Assembly (NCBI RefSeq): GCF_016595795.1
Contig: NZ_JAENHN010000048.1
Coordinates: forward strand, 62,001-126,000
Source: Clostridium yunnanense
Lineage (GTDB): Bacteria; Bacillota; Clostridia; Clostridiales; Clostridiaceae
Reading direction: 5' to 3'
DNA length: 64,000 bases
Shown here one piece after another: positions 53,327 through 63,741 of this stretch; the first letter of the stretch is position 1, and each line of letters opens with the position of its first letter. The translations under genes and the position numbers were made by a program. Under the pieces are notes generated by a model that did not search any database, had not been told where the DNA came from, and saw nothing but the letters and a program-made list of their open reading frames with translations.

Positions 53327-53691
53327 TCATTAAGTAAGACAATTAACTGTAAAAAAAGTTCACTACTTAAAATAATTTCCTTAAATAATTATATATTATT
53401 AGTGATACAAACATATATCATTTGCTTACTAAGCATATATGTATGTACAACTATACAAGTAAACAAATTTAACAAACTATCCTATAATCTTATTAATCTG
53501 TACTTATTTCAATAATTTTTTATATATAATTACACAAAAATCTCATTAACCTTATCATTGTAAAACGGTTTCATTTAGATTTGAATAATTGACATATACT
53601 ATAAAAGTAGTAAACTATTTGTAAACCATTATATGTAAAATGTCACAATATTTTTAAAACATATATTTTTTATATTATAAGGAGTGATAAA
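53327..53691. other. Divergent promoter region
   Basis: About 365 bp between the ECF sigma gene and the glycosyltransferase gene. Strongly A/T-rich. No ORF with a ribosome binding site and no clear repeat. Confidence 0.5.
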
Positions 53692-54921
53692 ATGTCTAAA
53701 GTATTATTTTTAAACATCCATGGGCACGGACATGTTAATCCAACTTTAGGATTGGTTGAGGAACTTGTGAACCGAGGTGAGGAAGTAACTTATTATTGCT
53801 ATGATGAATTTAAAGAAAGGATAGAAAGAACAGGCGCTACTTTTAGAAGCTTTAAAACAGAAGTATTCTCTAGAAGTTCTAGCGATCACAAAAATAAGAA
53901 TGTCAGTATGAATCAAATGCTTAACTTTATAAATACAGTTCTTCAATCAAGTGAATCCTTTATAAATGATTTACTAGATGATATAAAAGGTATTAACTTT
54001 GATTACATAATGTATGGTGCTTCTTTCCCTTATGGAAAAATCCTATCTCAAATATTAAAAATTCCTTCAGTGTCTTCCTTTGCTATATTTGCTACCCCAC
54101 AAGAACTTGAATACGGTGGTGCTAATAAAATAAATATAGACTCGATAAAAGGCCATCCAGTGGTTGATACTTATACAAAGTTATCTAATAATTTAATGAA
54201 TGATTATGGTGTAAAAATGCCTGGTATTGTGGAATTGTTTTTTAATAAAGGAGATCTAAATATTGCATATACTTCTGAGTACTTTATCCCTCATCCTGAA
54301 TATTATGATTCATCTTTTAAGTTTATTGGACCACCTACCTACGAGATAAAAGAGAATTTAGATTTTCCGTTCCATAAACTTAAAGATAAAAAAGTAATAT
54401 ATATATCCTTAGGAACTGTATTCAATAAGGCCGACTTACAAATCTATAATATGTTTTTTGAAACTTTTGCTAATACAGACTATGTTATTGTAATGACTGC
54501 TTATAATATCGATATTTCAAGTTTTACTATACCTTCAAACTTTATTGTAAGAAATTACGTACCTCAGTCTGAAATACTTAAGTATACAGCTGTTGCTATA
54601 ACTCATGCTGGAATGAATAGCACAAACGATCTAATATATAACCATATACCTTTTGTTGCAATCCCCTTCGGTGCTGACCAACCTTACATAGCATCAAGAG
54701 CAGAAGAATTAGGAGCCGCAATTATTCTTGACAAAGACAAGCTATCTGTAGAAGATTTAAGAAATTCAGTGGAAGAGGTTCTATCAAATACTAGCTATCT
54801 TAACAATATAAATAAAATAAATGAATCTTTTAAGCAGTGTGGTGGCTATAGCGAAGCAGTTGATGCCATATTTGAACTTAAAAGCAGAACATTATCTGAG
54901 TTATTAGAATTAAATAGTTAA
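53692..54921 (+). CDS. MGT-family UDP-glycosyltransferase (GT1, YjiC-like)
   Basis: Cytoplasmic glycosyltransferase of 409 aa with GT-B fold. The N-terminal acceptor domain begins KVLFLNIHGHGHVNPTLGL; the C-terminal donor domain has ITHAGMNSTNDLIYNHIPF and PFGADQPYIA, the GT1 signature for UDP-sugar binding. MGT family enzymes glycosylate macrolides, lipids or other small molecules. AAGGAGTGA precedes the ATG. Monocistronic, with a strong terminator. Confidence 0.92.
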   Translation: MSKVLFLNIHGHGHVNPTLGLVEELVNRGEEVTYYCYDEFKERIERTGATFRSFKTEVFSRSSSDHKNKNVSMNQMLNFINTVLQSSESFINDLLDDIKGINFDYIMYGASFPYGKILSQILKIPSVSSFAIFATPQELEYGGANKINIDSIKGHPVVDTYTKLSNNLMNDYGVKMPGIVELFFNKGDLNIAYTSEYFIPHPEYYDSSFKFIGPPTYEIKENLDFPFHKLKDKKVIYISLGTVFNKADLQIYNMFFETFANTDYVIVMTAYNIDISSFTIPSNFIVRNYVPQSEILKYTAVAITHAGMNSTNDLIYNHIPFVAIPFGADQPYIASRAEELGAAIILDKDKLSVEDLRNSVEEVLSNTSYLNNINKINESFKQCGGYSEAVDAIFELKSRTLSELLELNS

Positions 54922-54940
54922 AGCCACATCTCTAATAATG

Positions 54941-54977
54941 GGGTATGTTTAATAATTATCTTCAATTAAACATACCC
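54941..54977 (+). terminator. Terminator of the glycosyltransferase gene
   Basis: Perfect 13-bp stem GGGTATGTTTAAT / ATTAAACATACCC, T-rich after the right arm. It could also serve the converging ROK kinase gene. Confidence 0.85.
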
Positions 54978-55004
54978 TTTAGATTGTAAGTTATTTAACT
55001 TACT

Positions 55005-55892
55005 CTAATTCTTATGAAAATTCAAGAAATTATATAAAGCGCCTATAAGATTAGAGTCATTTGAAAACTCGCATCTTACTACTTCTGGTCTTGGAGGATT
55101 TAAGCTCTCCAGCTTACTACATACCTTATCTATATTGTTCTTTATACTATCAATTAATATATCCTGTACGCTTATTCCTCCACCAATAGCAACTCTTTCC
55201 GGATCTAGAATGCATTGAAGATTAAATATTTGTACAGCTAAGCCATAGGTAAATTCATCTAGTATTTTTAGAACTTCCTCATCTCCAGAATTGGCATATT
55301 CAAAAACCTTATATCCATCTACTTCTTCTAAAGGCAGTCCTTTTGCCTTTGCAACAGGGACAGTTAAACCTAGAGTCCCATTTTTTAAGCCCCAATACTG
55401 GTCTCCTATTCCATCAGTAAATATAAAACTAAATTCTCCTGCAAAAAAGTGTTTTCCTTTGTGAAGTTTTTTATCCTTTATTATACCTCCACCTATACCA
55501 GTACCAAGTATTACAACAACTCCGTCGTTGCATTCCTTAAGACTTCCTTTCCAAACCTCAGCTAAAGCCGCACACTTTCCATCGTTTTCTATTGTTATTT
55601 TTGTAGGACAACGTCTTTGAAGAATTTTCACTATTTCTTTTCCTGAATTATATTCTAAACTTCCACCGGAGTAAGCATATCCCCGTTTGCTATCAAGCAC
55701 TCCTGGCATGCTTATAGCCATTCCTTCTATGTCCTTGCTGTATCTATCATATATTTCTCCAACAGTATCAATAAAATTCTGTATGTTATCTAATGGAGTA
55801 GGAACTTTGCCTTTTTCAACAAACTCAGCCTCTCCAGACATAACTGCGTATTTTATTGCACTTCCTCCAATATCTAAAACTAAATACCTCAT
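55005..55892 (-). CDS. ROK-family sugar kinase
   Basis: Sugar kinase of 295 aa. ATP-binding DIGGSAIKYAV at the N-terminus, sugar-binding ENDGKCAALAE and GTGIGGGII are typical. The Cys-rich zinc motif of glucokinase-type ROK proteins is missing, as in beta-glucoside kinase BglK. A 6-phospho-beta-glucosidase is encoded a few kb away, so a role in beta-glucoside use is possible but unproven. AGAGAGGG precedes the ATG. Monocistronic. Confidence 0.88.
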   Translation of the reverse strand: MRYLVLDIGGSAIKYAVMSGEAEFVEKGKVPTPLDNIQNFIDTVGEIYDRYSKDIEGMAISMPGVLDSKRGYAYSGGSLEYNSGKEIVKILQRRCPTKITIENDGKCAALAEVWKGSLKECNDGVVVILGTGIGGGIIKDKKLHKGKHFFAGEFSFIFTDGIGDQYWGLKNGTLGLTVPVAKAKGLPLEEVDGYKVFEYANSGDEEVLKILDEFTYGLAVQIFNLQCILDPERVAIGGGISVQDILIDSIKNNIDKVCSKLESLNPPRPEVVRCEFSNDSNLIGALYNFLNFHKN

Positions 55893-56045
55893 ATTTTTTC
55901 CCTCTCTCTATCATAAAGATAATAGACTCTATCTATATAATACATTTATTTTATTCAGTGATACCAACTAAATCCCTTTTTCTATTTATGAAAATCATAA
56001 GTAAATCTCATAAATTTCAATATAAAATAAATAAAAAAATTAAAT

Positions 56046-56074
56046 AAAGCCTCAGGTTAATACCTCGAGGCTTT
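56046..56074 (-). terminator. Terminator of the HAD gene at 56156
   Basis: Stem AAAGCCTC / GAGGCTTT, extended by inner pairs GG / CC, with T-rich sequence on the minus strand. Confidence 0.75.
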
Positions 56075-56155
56075 CTATTAATAAAATTGTATATTTGTTA
56101 TTTTTCATTTAGTGGCTGTTAAAGCGTCGTATTTAAATTAATCTAAATAATATTC

Positions 56156-56977
56156 TTAAACATAGTCTTGATTTAATATAAATTTCTCAATGACATAGGA
56201 TACCCCATCTTCTTCATTGCTTTTAGTCACAAATTTAGCTAAAGCTTTTATTCTATCCTGTGCATTTCCCATAGCCACTCCAAGACCTGCATATTTAAGC
56301 ATCTCAATATCATTATCCGCATCACCAATTGCTATTATCTCTTCTCTACATATTCCAAGATGCTTAGCTAAGCTTTCTACTCCTAAGGCTTTATTACAAT
56401 CTTTATTCATAAACTCTATCATGTATCCTACAGTTCTAAGCACACTATAGTCTCGCTTCAAATCTTCAGGAATCTCATTCATAATTCTATCGAGTACATC
56501 ACTTTGTTCTTCAAGAACAACCTTATGTATTTCATCATCATCATTAATTTCATTAATAAAGTCCACTTTTCTTACCTTTAAGTTTAACCTTTTCTCTTCG
56601 GCTTCTGAGAGTTTACTTAATTCACTTACAAAATCTTCTCTCTCAGTAAAAGCATGAACATAAGCACCTAATCCTTTTGTTCTATTATAAATGTATTTAA
56701 GATCTTTACCTGTAAGTACTGCACTACTGCTTACCACTGAATAATCTGAGCATCTACATATTACCGCCCCATTAAGACCAATCACATAGTCATCTTCTCC
56801 ATTAAGTCCTAGCTTATCTAAATAATTTTTTATTCCTTGAACTGGTCTGCCTGAAGTTAATACCACCTTTACTCCTAAATCCATTACCTTCTTTATACTA
56901 TCTCTTGTAGAATCTAATAAAGATTTATCATTTTGAAGAAGAGTACCATCCATATCTATGGCCATAAGCCTATACAT
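56156..56977 (-). CDS. Cof-type HAD-superfamily phosphatase
   Basis: Soluble phosphatase of 273 aa of HAD class IIB. The nucleophile is in AIDMDGTLL, motif II is LTSGRP, and motifs III/IV are in IGDADNDIEMLKYAG. These enzymes dephosphorylate sugar phosphates or cofactors such as flavin or PLP. A second member of the group is at 59026. GGGTGGGGTG precedes the ATG. Monocistronic, with a family A repeat just upstream. Confidence 0.92.
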   Translation of the reverse strand: MYRLMAIDMDGTLLQNDKSLLDSTRDSIKKVMDLGVKVVLTSGRPVQGIKNYLDKLGLNGEDDYVIGLNGAVICRCSDYSVVSSSAVLTGKDLKYIYNRTKGLGAYVHAFTEREDFVSELSKLSEAEEKRLNLKVRKVDFINEINDDDEIHKVVLEEQSDVLDRIMNEIPEDLKRDYSVLRTVGYMIEFMNKDCNKALGVESLAKHLGICREEIIAIGDADNDIEMLKYAGLGVAMGNAQDRIKALAKFVTKSNEEDGVSYVIEKFILNQDYV

Positions 56978-57012
56978 AATTCACCCCACCCTTTAAATTA
57001 AGACACTGTCTT

Positions 57013-57208
57013 GAAATTAAGCGGTTATTCATCCGATGCTTTAATGAGCTTACGCAAAGAATTAATATGATTTTTTCATATTCCATGGCTAAAACTGTAA
57101 ACTCACTACGTTCGAACAGTACAGTTTGGGAGCGTCATTCCATCTAAAAAAATCATTTAATTCTAATAGCTCGCTCATAGAGCATCTCCTGTATAACCAC
57201 TTAATTTC
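57013..57208 (-). repeat. Family A element, full copy 2 (inverted relative to copy 1)
   Basis: A 196-bp element with terminal inverted repeats GAAATTAAGCGGTTAT / ATAACCACTTAATTTC, the same length as copy 1 at 6059. It keeps the Shine-Dalgarno plus 29-codon ORF on the minus strand. It lies between a HAD phosphatase gene and the reductase gene. Confidence 0.85.
57089..57178 (-). CDS. 29-codon mini-ORF inside family A repeat copy 2
   Basis: AGGAG six nt before an ATG at 57178, then a 29-aa frame beginning MSELLELNDFFRW. Compared with copy 1, three neighbouring residues differ (DAP for GVN), a Phe codon is silently changed, and no indel breaks the frame. Translation is unproven. Confidence 0.3.
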   Translation of the reverse strand: MSELLELNDFFRWNDAPKLYCSNVVSLQF

Positions 57209-57277
57209 AATAATATTCTTAAATATATCCTAAACTAATTATTATATTATTTAACTTTGATGTTATAAGATTTATTC

Positions 57278-58828
57278 TTAAACTGTAAACTTTCCTACTA
57301 ATTGTTTAAAATTCTCTTCATTTTTCTCTAACCAATTAATAAATTCTAGATTCTCTTCTTTTATAGTTTTTGCTAATTCAAATAAAAATTGTGGAACTTC
57401 ATCTTGAAGTATATCTCCATAGGAATCACCTAATCTAGTAATGCCTTCACCTAATGCACCCTTAACATTAAGCTCAAATACATTTTTAGACTCATTATTT
57501 ATTCTCTTCATCTTACCTTGAAAACCTATAGTTCCAATCTCATGTACTCCACAGGAATTCGGACATCCTGATATATGAACTTTTGGTAATATATCTTCAG
57601 TTAAGCCTTCTTTCTTGAATTTAGCTATTATTTCATGTAAGGTTTTTTGCCCATTTAATATACCTATTTGGCATGTAGGTACACCAATGCAAGCTACTGA
57701 TTGCTCTAATCTAGTTTCTCCACCTAATGCTTTTGTAAGATCTATCAATCTTTCAGCTTCTTGTCCGTTAAGATTTCTAATATATAAACCTTCATTCATA
57801 GTAAGTCTTACTTCTGTTTCCTCTATATTCTTTAGTTCATCCAAGAACATTTTTAAAACTGATAACTTTAATTGTCCTCCTATTGGATGGAAGTACACAC
57901 TATACAATCCTTCTTGTTTTTGTTTAAAAAGTCTAAGACTATTTAAGTCTGTATTAATTCCTTGCTTTGCTACTTCTTTAGTCACTAAATCTAATTCTAA
58001 GTTCCCTGTTTCCTTAACTTGTGCCAAATGTTTCTTATAACATTCTATAAATTGCTCAGCTCCCATTCTTTCAACTATGTATCTAATACGGGCCTTGCCA
58101 TGATTTTCATAATCACCTTCTGCAATAAATAGATTAGTTATAGCTTCAACATGGTATAAAACATCCTTAGGTTCAACTAATTCATCAAATGGTACTGCTA
58201 GTCTCGGATTTCTTCCGATTCCACCACCTATATATAATTTAAAGTATTCTTTATTATTTTCTTTTACTGCTAAGAATCCTAAATCCGTAACTGTTGCATG
58301 CGCCTCATCTGCATTACTGCTTGCAAAAGCAACTTTAAGTTTTCTAGGCAATTTATAGCTTCTTATCTTACTTACAAAATGTTCATTAACTTTTATAGCA
58401 TATGGAGTTACATCAAAAGCTTCCTCAGGATCAACCCCTGAAAGTGGTGAAAGTGCTACATTTCTTGGAAAGTTTCCACCAGCGCCTCTAGTATATATCC
58501 CTTCCTCTAGTCCTGCTAACATAATCTCACATATATCATCTATTCCTAGACCATGAAGTTGTATCGCCTGTCTAGTTGTAAGATGTATTCCCTCAAGATT
58601 ATATTTGCTTGCGAAATCATATATTAATTGAAGCTTATCAGTGGATATTACTCCTGAAAAAGTTCTTAGTCTCACCATAAATTCTGTTCCACTCCTGTGA
58701 GCATATACGCCCATGCCACCTGAAGTTTTCTTAAAATCATTCCTATTTATTTCACCTTTTAAAAACTTGTGCCCCACTTCTCTAAAATTCTCAATATCGC
58801 TTATTAATTGCTGTTTTAAATTTTCCAT
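57278..58828 (-). CDS. Siroheme-type nitrite/sulfite reductase
   Basis: Cytoplasmic reductase of 516 aa with the two-fold ferredoxin-like and siroheme domain repeat. The [4Fe-4S]/siroheme ligands are seen as C-x5-C in ACIGVPTCQIG and C-x3-C in GCPNSCGVHE. It performs six-electron reduction of sulfite or nitrite. No adjacent flavoprotein subunit or siroheme genes are present, so the electron donor is probably ferredoxin. GGGGTG precedes the ATG at 58828; an upstream GTG at 58837 is less likely. Confidence 0.92.
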   Translation of the reverse strand: MENLKQQLISDIENFREVGHKFLKGEINRNDFKKTSGGMGVYAHRSGTEFMVRLRTFSGVISTDKLQLIYDFASKYNLEGIHLTTRQAIQLHGLGIDDICEIMLAGLEEGIYTRGAGGNFPRNVALSPLSGVDPEEAFDVTPYAIKVNEHFVSKIRSYKLPRKLKVAFASSNADEAHATVTDLGFLAVKENNKEYFKLYIGGGIGRNPRLAVPFDELVEPKDVLYHVEAITNLFIAEGDYENHGKARIRYIVERMGAEQFIECYKKHLAQVKETGNLELDLVTKEVAKQGINTDLNSLRLFKQKQEGLYSVYFHPIGGQLKLSVLKMFLDELKNIEETEVRLTMNEGLYIRNLNGQEAERLIDLTKALGGETRLEQSVACIGVPTCQIGILNGQKTLHEIIAKFKKEGLTEDILPKVHISGCPNSCGVHEIGTIGFQGKMKRINNESKNVFELNVKGALGEGITRLGDSYGDILQDEVPQFLFELAKTIKEENLEFINWLEKNEENFKQLVGKFTV

Positions 58829-59025
58829 AAATTTCACCCCAATAAATTTAGTTATATTTCTGCTGATTATACATTCTTATACAAAAGTATACTACTATAT
58901 CTATTTCAAGTAAAACTATGAATTTAATCATAAATCTATTTAAATACTTAAAACAGGATGAAAGCTTCTTCTCTCATTATGTAAAGCACCAATGCAACTC
59001 AAGTATCCTTATAAGAATAATAGGA

Positions 59026-59865
59026 TTAAATAATCTTATGCTTTATAAAGCTATTGTAAATCCCCCCTTCATCATGAGTATCAGTGATATCATATGCAAT
59101 CTCTTTCAATTTTTCGTTTGCATTTCCCATAGCTATACCATACTCTACAAATTGAAGCATTTCAGAATCATTAACACCATCTCCATATGCATAGCAATCT
59201 TTTCTAGATAAATTTAGATGTTCAAGAAGCATCTCTATCGCTACAGCCTTATGTATTCCAGGAAGTGATAGCTCACCACTATTTTCTCCAAAAGCAGCGA
59301 TAGAAGTTTGAATAACATTAAACTTCCCTTCGAATTCTTGTTTTATCAATTCTATTGAAACCTCCGAACCTAAGAAAGATATCTTATTAATATCACTTCT
59401 AAACAAATCCTCATCTTCTATTAAACACTCTATAAAAGGAGACAATCCTTTCTCAAGTTCTTCTCTTTGCTTAGAATCTAGATTAGGATCTCCAAAGAAT
59501 ATTTCTCTAAGATGACTTTTACAATTCTTACTTGCATATAATCCACCATTAGATTCTAGATAAAAATCTATATTATTGTCATTGAAATAAGTCACTAGAT
59601 GTTTTACATCATCATCTTCTACTCTCTTATGAAATAGTACATCTCCTCCTATTTCAATATATCCACCTGCAGCAGCTATAACTCCATCAAAGCCAATTTC
59701 CATTATATGATCAAAAAGCTCTGCCTTCGAACGGCCTGTACACAAAAATACATAATGACCATTTTTCCTTGCTTCCTTTACTGCGGACTTTGCACTTTCT
59801 GGGATAATTCCATTATCATTTACTAAGGTACCATCAACATCTAAAAATATTACTTTCTTGCTCAT
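59026..59865 (-). CDS. Cof-type HAD-superfamily phosphatase
   Basis: Phosphatase of 279 aa. The nucleophile is in LDVDGTLV, motif II is LCTGRS, and YGDGVNDSEMLQFVEYG holds motif IV. AAGGGAG before the ATG at 59865 selects that start over the upstream ATG at 59898. It lies 73 nt after the 6-phospho-beta-glucosidase gene in the same direction, so it may be co-transcribed and act on phosphosugars (inference). Confidence 0.92.
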   Translation of the reverse strand: MSKKVIFLDVDGTLVNDNGIIPESAKSAVKEARKNGHYVFLCTGRSKAELFDHIMEIGFDGVIAAAGGYIEIGGDVLFHKRVEDDDVKHLVTYFNDNNIDFYLESNGGLYASKNCKSHLREIFFGDPNLDSKQREELEKGLSPFIECLIEDEDLFRSDINKISFLGSEVSIELIKQEFEGKFNVIQTSIAAFGENSGELSLPGIHKAVAIEMLLEHLNLSRKDCYAYGDGVNDSEMLQFVEYGIAMGNANEKLKEIAYDITDTHDEGGIYNSFIKHKII

Positions 59866-59938
59866 TTTATTTCTCCCTTTACATAAAAAGAAGGTCAACT
59901 TTTACATCAACCTTCTAATTTACTTTATATAAATACTA

Positions 59939-61372
<1,434 letters not shown>

Positions 61373-61463
61373 CTAAAAGTTCAAAATTTTATTATCTATT
61401 ACATTAAATCTCTAGTTGTTTACTACATGTAAAGTATTCTATACATACATTATAACCTTTTCA

Positions 61464-61504
61464 TATGACTGAATTTTTTCTAATTTTGAAAACATTCAGT
61501 CATA
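61464..61504. promoter_or_regulatory. Inverted repeat upstream of the 6-phospho-beta-glucosidase gene
   Basis: TATGACTGAA / TTCAGTCATA, perfect 10-bp arms with a 21-nt A/T-rich spacer, about 105 nt before the start codon. It could be a repressor site or a hairpin in the leader. Confidence 0.4.
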
Positions 61505-61676
61505 GAGATTAATCGATAAATTACTAAATCTATTTGAACTATTCTTAAATTTTTACGTATATAAAATGTATTATACAAATTGCATTCCTTTCATCTAAAA
61601 TTATGATAAGATATATAAACACATTTGTTTAGCTCAATAATCTCATCATAAAATCTTTATAAGGAGAGCTTATATT

Positions 61677-61880
61677 ATGCGATACGCTAAAGTATTGTCT
61701 ATACTAGTTCTATCATTAGTTGTAATAACCCTAGGATTTTTAAACTATACTAACACCCATACTCCATTGACTACACCAGAAGTAATATTGACTTATAATA
61801 AAGAAAAAATTTCTTCAGTACATGGAGAACATGTTTGGATGGATACCCCACTCGATGGAAATAGCTGGAGGATGGGATGA
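61677..61880 (+). pseudogene. Short membrane-anchored protein gene, probably frameshifted
   Basis: A good AAGGAGAGC site and ATG open a 67-aa frame with an N-terminal helix (about 6-24) and HGEHVWMDTPLDGNSW, ending in a TGA at 61878. In the +1 frame the sequence continues as AGGWDDYHWTSDIFKFVVE to a TAA at 61921, which looks like natural protein and has a terminator just after it. A single-base insertion near 61850-61865 would explain this. Function unknown. Confidence 0.45.
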
Positions 61881-61931
61881 TTATCATTGGACAAGTGACA
61901 TATTTAAGTTTGTTGTTGAATAAATAAATTT

Positions 61932-61968
61932 GGGATATAAAACACCCCTGCAGGTAATTTTATATCCC
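61932..61968. terminator. Terminator after the frameshifted small gene
   Basis: Inverted repeat GGGATATAAAA / TTTTATATCCC with an inner CCTGCAGG palindrome. Confidence 0.75.
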
Positions 61969-62066
61969 AATATTTTATATAAAAAATCCTTAGGTTAGTA
62001 CCCTTAGATTTGTTTACACATATACCTCGCAAACTTTATGTTAAGAATGTCTGGTTTAACTATATA

Positions 62067-62666
62067 TTATTTAAATACCTTTACTCTTTCTTCTAATGGT
62101 TGGAACTGCTTTTCACCTGGTTCTGCTGTTGGTTTTCCAAATGGCATTTGACCGATAAGCTTCCAATTGTTAGGTATACTCCATTCTGCTTTTACATCCT
62201 CTTCTATAAGTTCATTGTAGTGTTGCAAGGAAGCTCCAAAACCTTCTAGCTCTAATCCTGTCCATACAACAAATTGGTGCATTCCACTTGCTTGCTGTGA
62301 CCAAACTGGGAAGTTATCTTTGTATAGAGCAAATTGCTTTTGTAATGATTCAACTACACTATTATCTTCAAAGAATAAAACTGTTCCGTATCCATTTCTA
62401 AATGAGTTGATTTTCTCTTCAGTAGAACCGAATTGATCAGCGGGAACTACTTTTCTTAAAGCTTCTTTTGTAATATCCCACAGCCTATCATGCTGACCTC
62501 CTAATAATAAGACTACTCTTGCACTTTGTGAGTTAAATGCTGATGGTACATATTTTACTGCTTTTTCAACTACTTCTTTGATTTTATCATCAGAAACTAC
62601 TGCCTCTTTACTAATTCCATAATATGATCTTCTAAGTTCTATTGCATCATAAAAATTCTTTTCCAT
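62067..62666 (-). CDS. Nitroreductase-family oxidoreductase (Frm2/YdgI-like)
   Basis: FMN-dependent reductase of 199 aa. N-terminal RRSYYGI holds the FMN phosphate Arg; NSQSARVVLLLGGQHDRLWDI and the C-terminal IGQMPFGKP are typical of the Frm2/CinD branch of the nitroreductase family. Likely substrates are quinones or nitroaromatics; the natural role may be redox stress. ATCGGAGGT precedes the ATG. Monocistronic. Confidence 0.92.
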   Translation of the reverse strand: MEKNFYDAIELRRSYYGISKEAVVSDDKIKEVVEKAVKYVPSAFNSQSARVVLLLGGQHDRLWDITKEALRKVVPADQFGSTEEKINSFRNGYGTVLFFEDNSVVESLQKQFALYKDNFPVWSQQASGMHQFVVWTGLELEGFGASLQHYNELIEEDVKAEWSIPNNWKLIGQMPFGKPTAEPGEKQFQPLEERVKVFK

Positions 62667-62875
62667 TTTCTATTACCTCCGATTAAAATTATATATTTTA
62701 TATTCTACTATTTTTTTATTTTCTTAAATAAAATTTTAATATACTATTGTTATTAACTAACTTATTGTAACTTGGTATATTTAAATTATATGATTATAAT
62801 TCTCAATAGTCAAGTATTTTCATAAAACTTTTTATACGTTTTGCACCATAACCTATTAATAAAAATAAAAATGAA

Positions 62876-62910
62876 AAACATAAAAGATCTATACTATATC
62901 TTTTATGTTT
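62876..62910. terminator. Hairpin upstream of the nitroreductase gene
   Basis: Perfect 13-bp inverted repeat AAACATAAAAGAT / ATCTTTTATGTTT with a 9-nt loop. It could be a back-up terminator for the small ORF transcript coming from 63269. Confidence 0.55.
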
Positions 62911-62979
62911 CTATGGTGTACTATATTCATCTTATCTATTCTTATGCTTTTATATTCTCTTTTTATTGCTTTTAAACTA

Positions 62980-63068
62980 TAAAAAAGTCACTGAAGCGAC
63001 CTTCTTCAGTGAGCTTTTTTGCGCATCTGCCTTTCCGAATGAACATGAGGAAAATTTGGCAGGCGACA
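62980..63068 (-). ncRNA. Family D 3'-element with terminator, copy 4
   Basis: Follows the 53-codon ORF on the minus strand. Outer stem CGCCTGCC / GGCAGATGCG, inner stem TTTCC / GGAAA, then terminator CTCACTGAAG / CTTCAGTGAC with a T run. Nearly identical to copy 1. Confidence 0.65.
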
Positions 63069-63107
63069 TAATTTTATCTTTTACTGTATTCACTATCTTT
63101 GTCCTAA

Positions 63108-63269
63108 TTATTCAGCTATAGAAGATAATCTTTCTAGATCAGCAATTATAACTCTTACTAAATCAAGTTTTCCTCGTGCATAATCCTTATCCTTTAAGTA
63201 TTCCATACCTAGTTCAATACATTTTTCCGTTTCTTTATATTCACTTAATAATCTTTCTAATTCACTCAT
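63108..63269 (-). CDS. 53-aa protein under a glmS-type ribozyme
   Basis: A 53-codon frame, MSELERLLSEYKETEKC and on, charged and helical throughout, with one Cys and no membrane segment. GAGGTG precedes the ATG. It starts 35 nt after a glmS-type ribozyme and is followed by a family D terminator element, so it forms a single-gene transcript. It shares nothing with GlmS. Function unknown; regulation by glucosamine 6-phosphate is inferred from the ribozyme. Confidence 0.7.
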   Translation of the reverse strand: MSELERLLSEYKETEKCIELGMEYLKDKDYARGKLDLVRVIIADLERLSSIAE

Positions 63270-63304
63270 TAATAACACCTCTAAATTTTAATAAAATCAC
63301 ACCT

Positions 63305-63441
63305 GATTGAATTTGAACTAATATATCTTAGCTTTACCAATCTTTCTCGGTAGTGCAATACCGTGGGACATCCGCCGAAAACTCGATACTTCCCATCCTC
63401 GTCAACTTAAAGATTTTTCGATTCCATTAAGTCCTGGCGCT
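63305..63441 (-). ncRNA. glmS-type self-cleaving ribozyme
   Basis: On the minus strand the cleavage site A|GCGCC (63441/63440) is followed by P1 arms GGACTTAA / TTAAGTT, the conserved core TTGACGAGGATGGG, ATCGAG, TTCGGCGGATG and the TCCCACGGT return strand, a P3 hairpin GGTATTGCACTACC, and P4 arms GATTG / CAATC. It matches the known Bacillus glmS ribozyme in order and in all core segments recalled. In known cases it cleaves its mRNA on binding glucosamine 6-phosphate. Here the downstream gene is a 53-aa ORF. Confidence 0.9.
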
Positions 63442-63634
63442 TTATTTTTATAAAAAGTTTCGAATTTAAGTTTTATTCTAATAATATTTCTTAATTCACA
63501 TGACCCCCTCTCTATTAATAATATGTAAATCTCACATTTATTGAACCTTTTTCTTTTGTAATTAAATTTTAGCACACTATTTTTATTTTCAACTCTGTTT
63601 CATTGAAATTTATTAATTCATTAAAATTACAAAG

Positions 63635-63720
63635 AAAAAATCGTTGAAGAGCTATCCTTCAACGATTTTTTTACGCATCTGCCTTTTCTGAACGTATGAA
63701 ACAATCTTACAGGCGACATA
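63635..63720 (-). ncRNA. Family D 3'-element with terminator, copy 5
   Basis: Follows msrB on the minus strand. The outer stem is partly weakened (CGCCTGT / GGCAGATGCG), the inner stem is TTTC / GAAA, and the terminator stem is different in sequence (ATCGTTGAAG / CTTCAACGAT) but in the same place. Confidence 0.6.
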
Positions 63721-63741
63721 ACTTTAATGGCTATCAAAAAT

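Noticed and set aside
54897-54921. Similarity between the end of the glycosyltransferase gene (SELLELNS) and the family A mini-ORF start (SELLELND)
   Set aside because: Only about 20 nt match and the surrounding sequence has no other element features; probably chance.
56105-56155. Further fragment of family A near 56105-56155
   Set aside because: Only short stretches resemble the partial copy at 48199; too weak to call.
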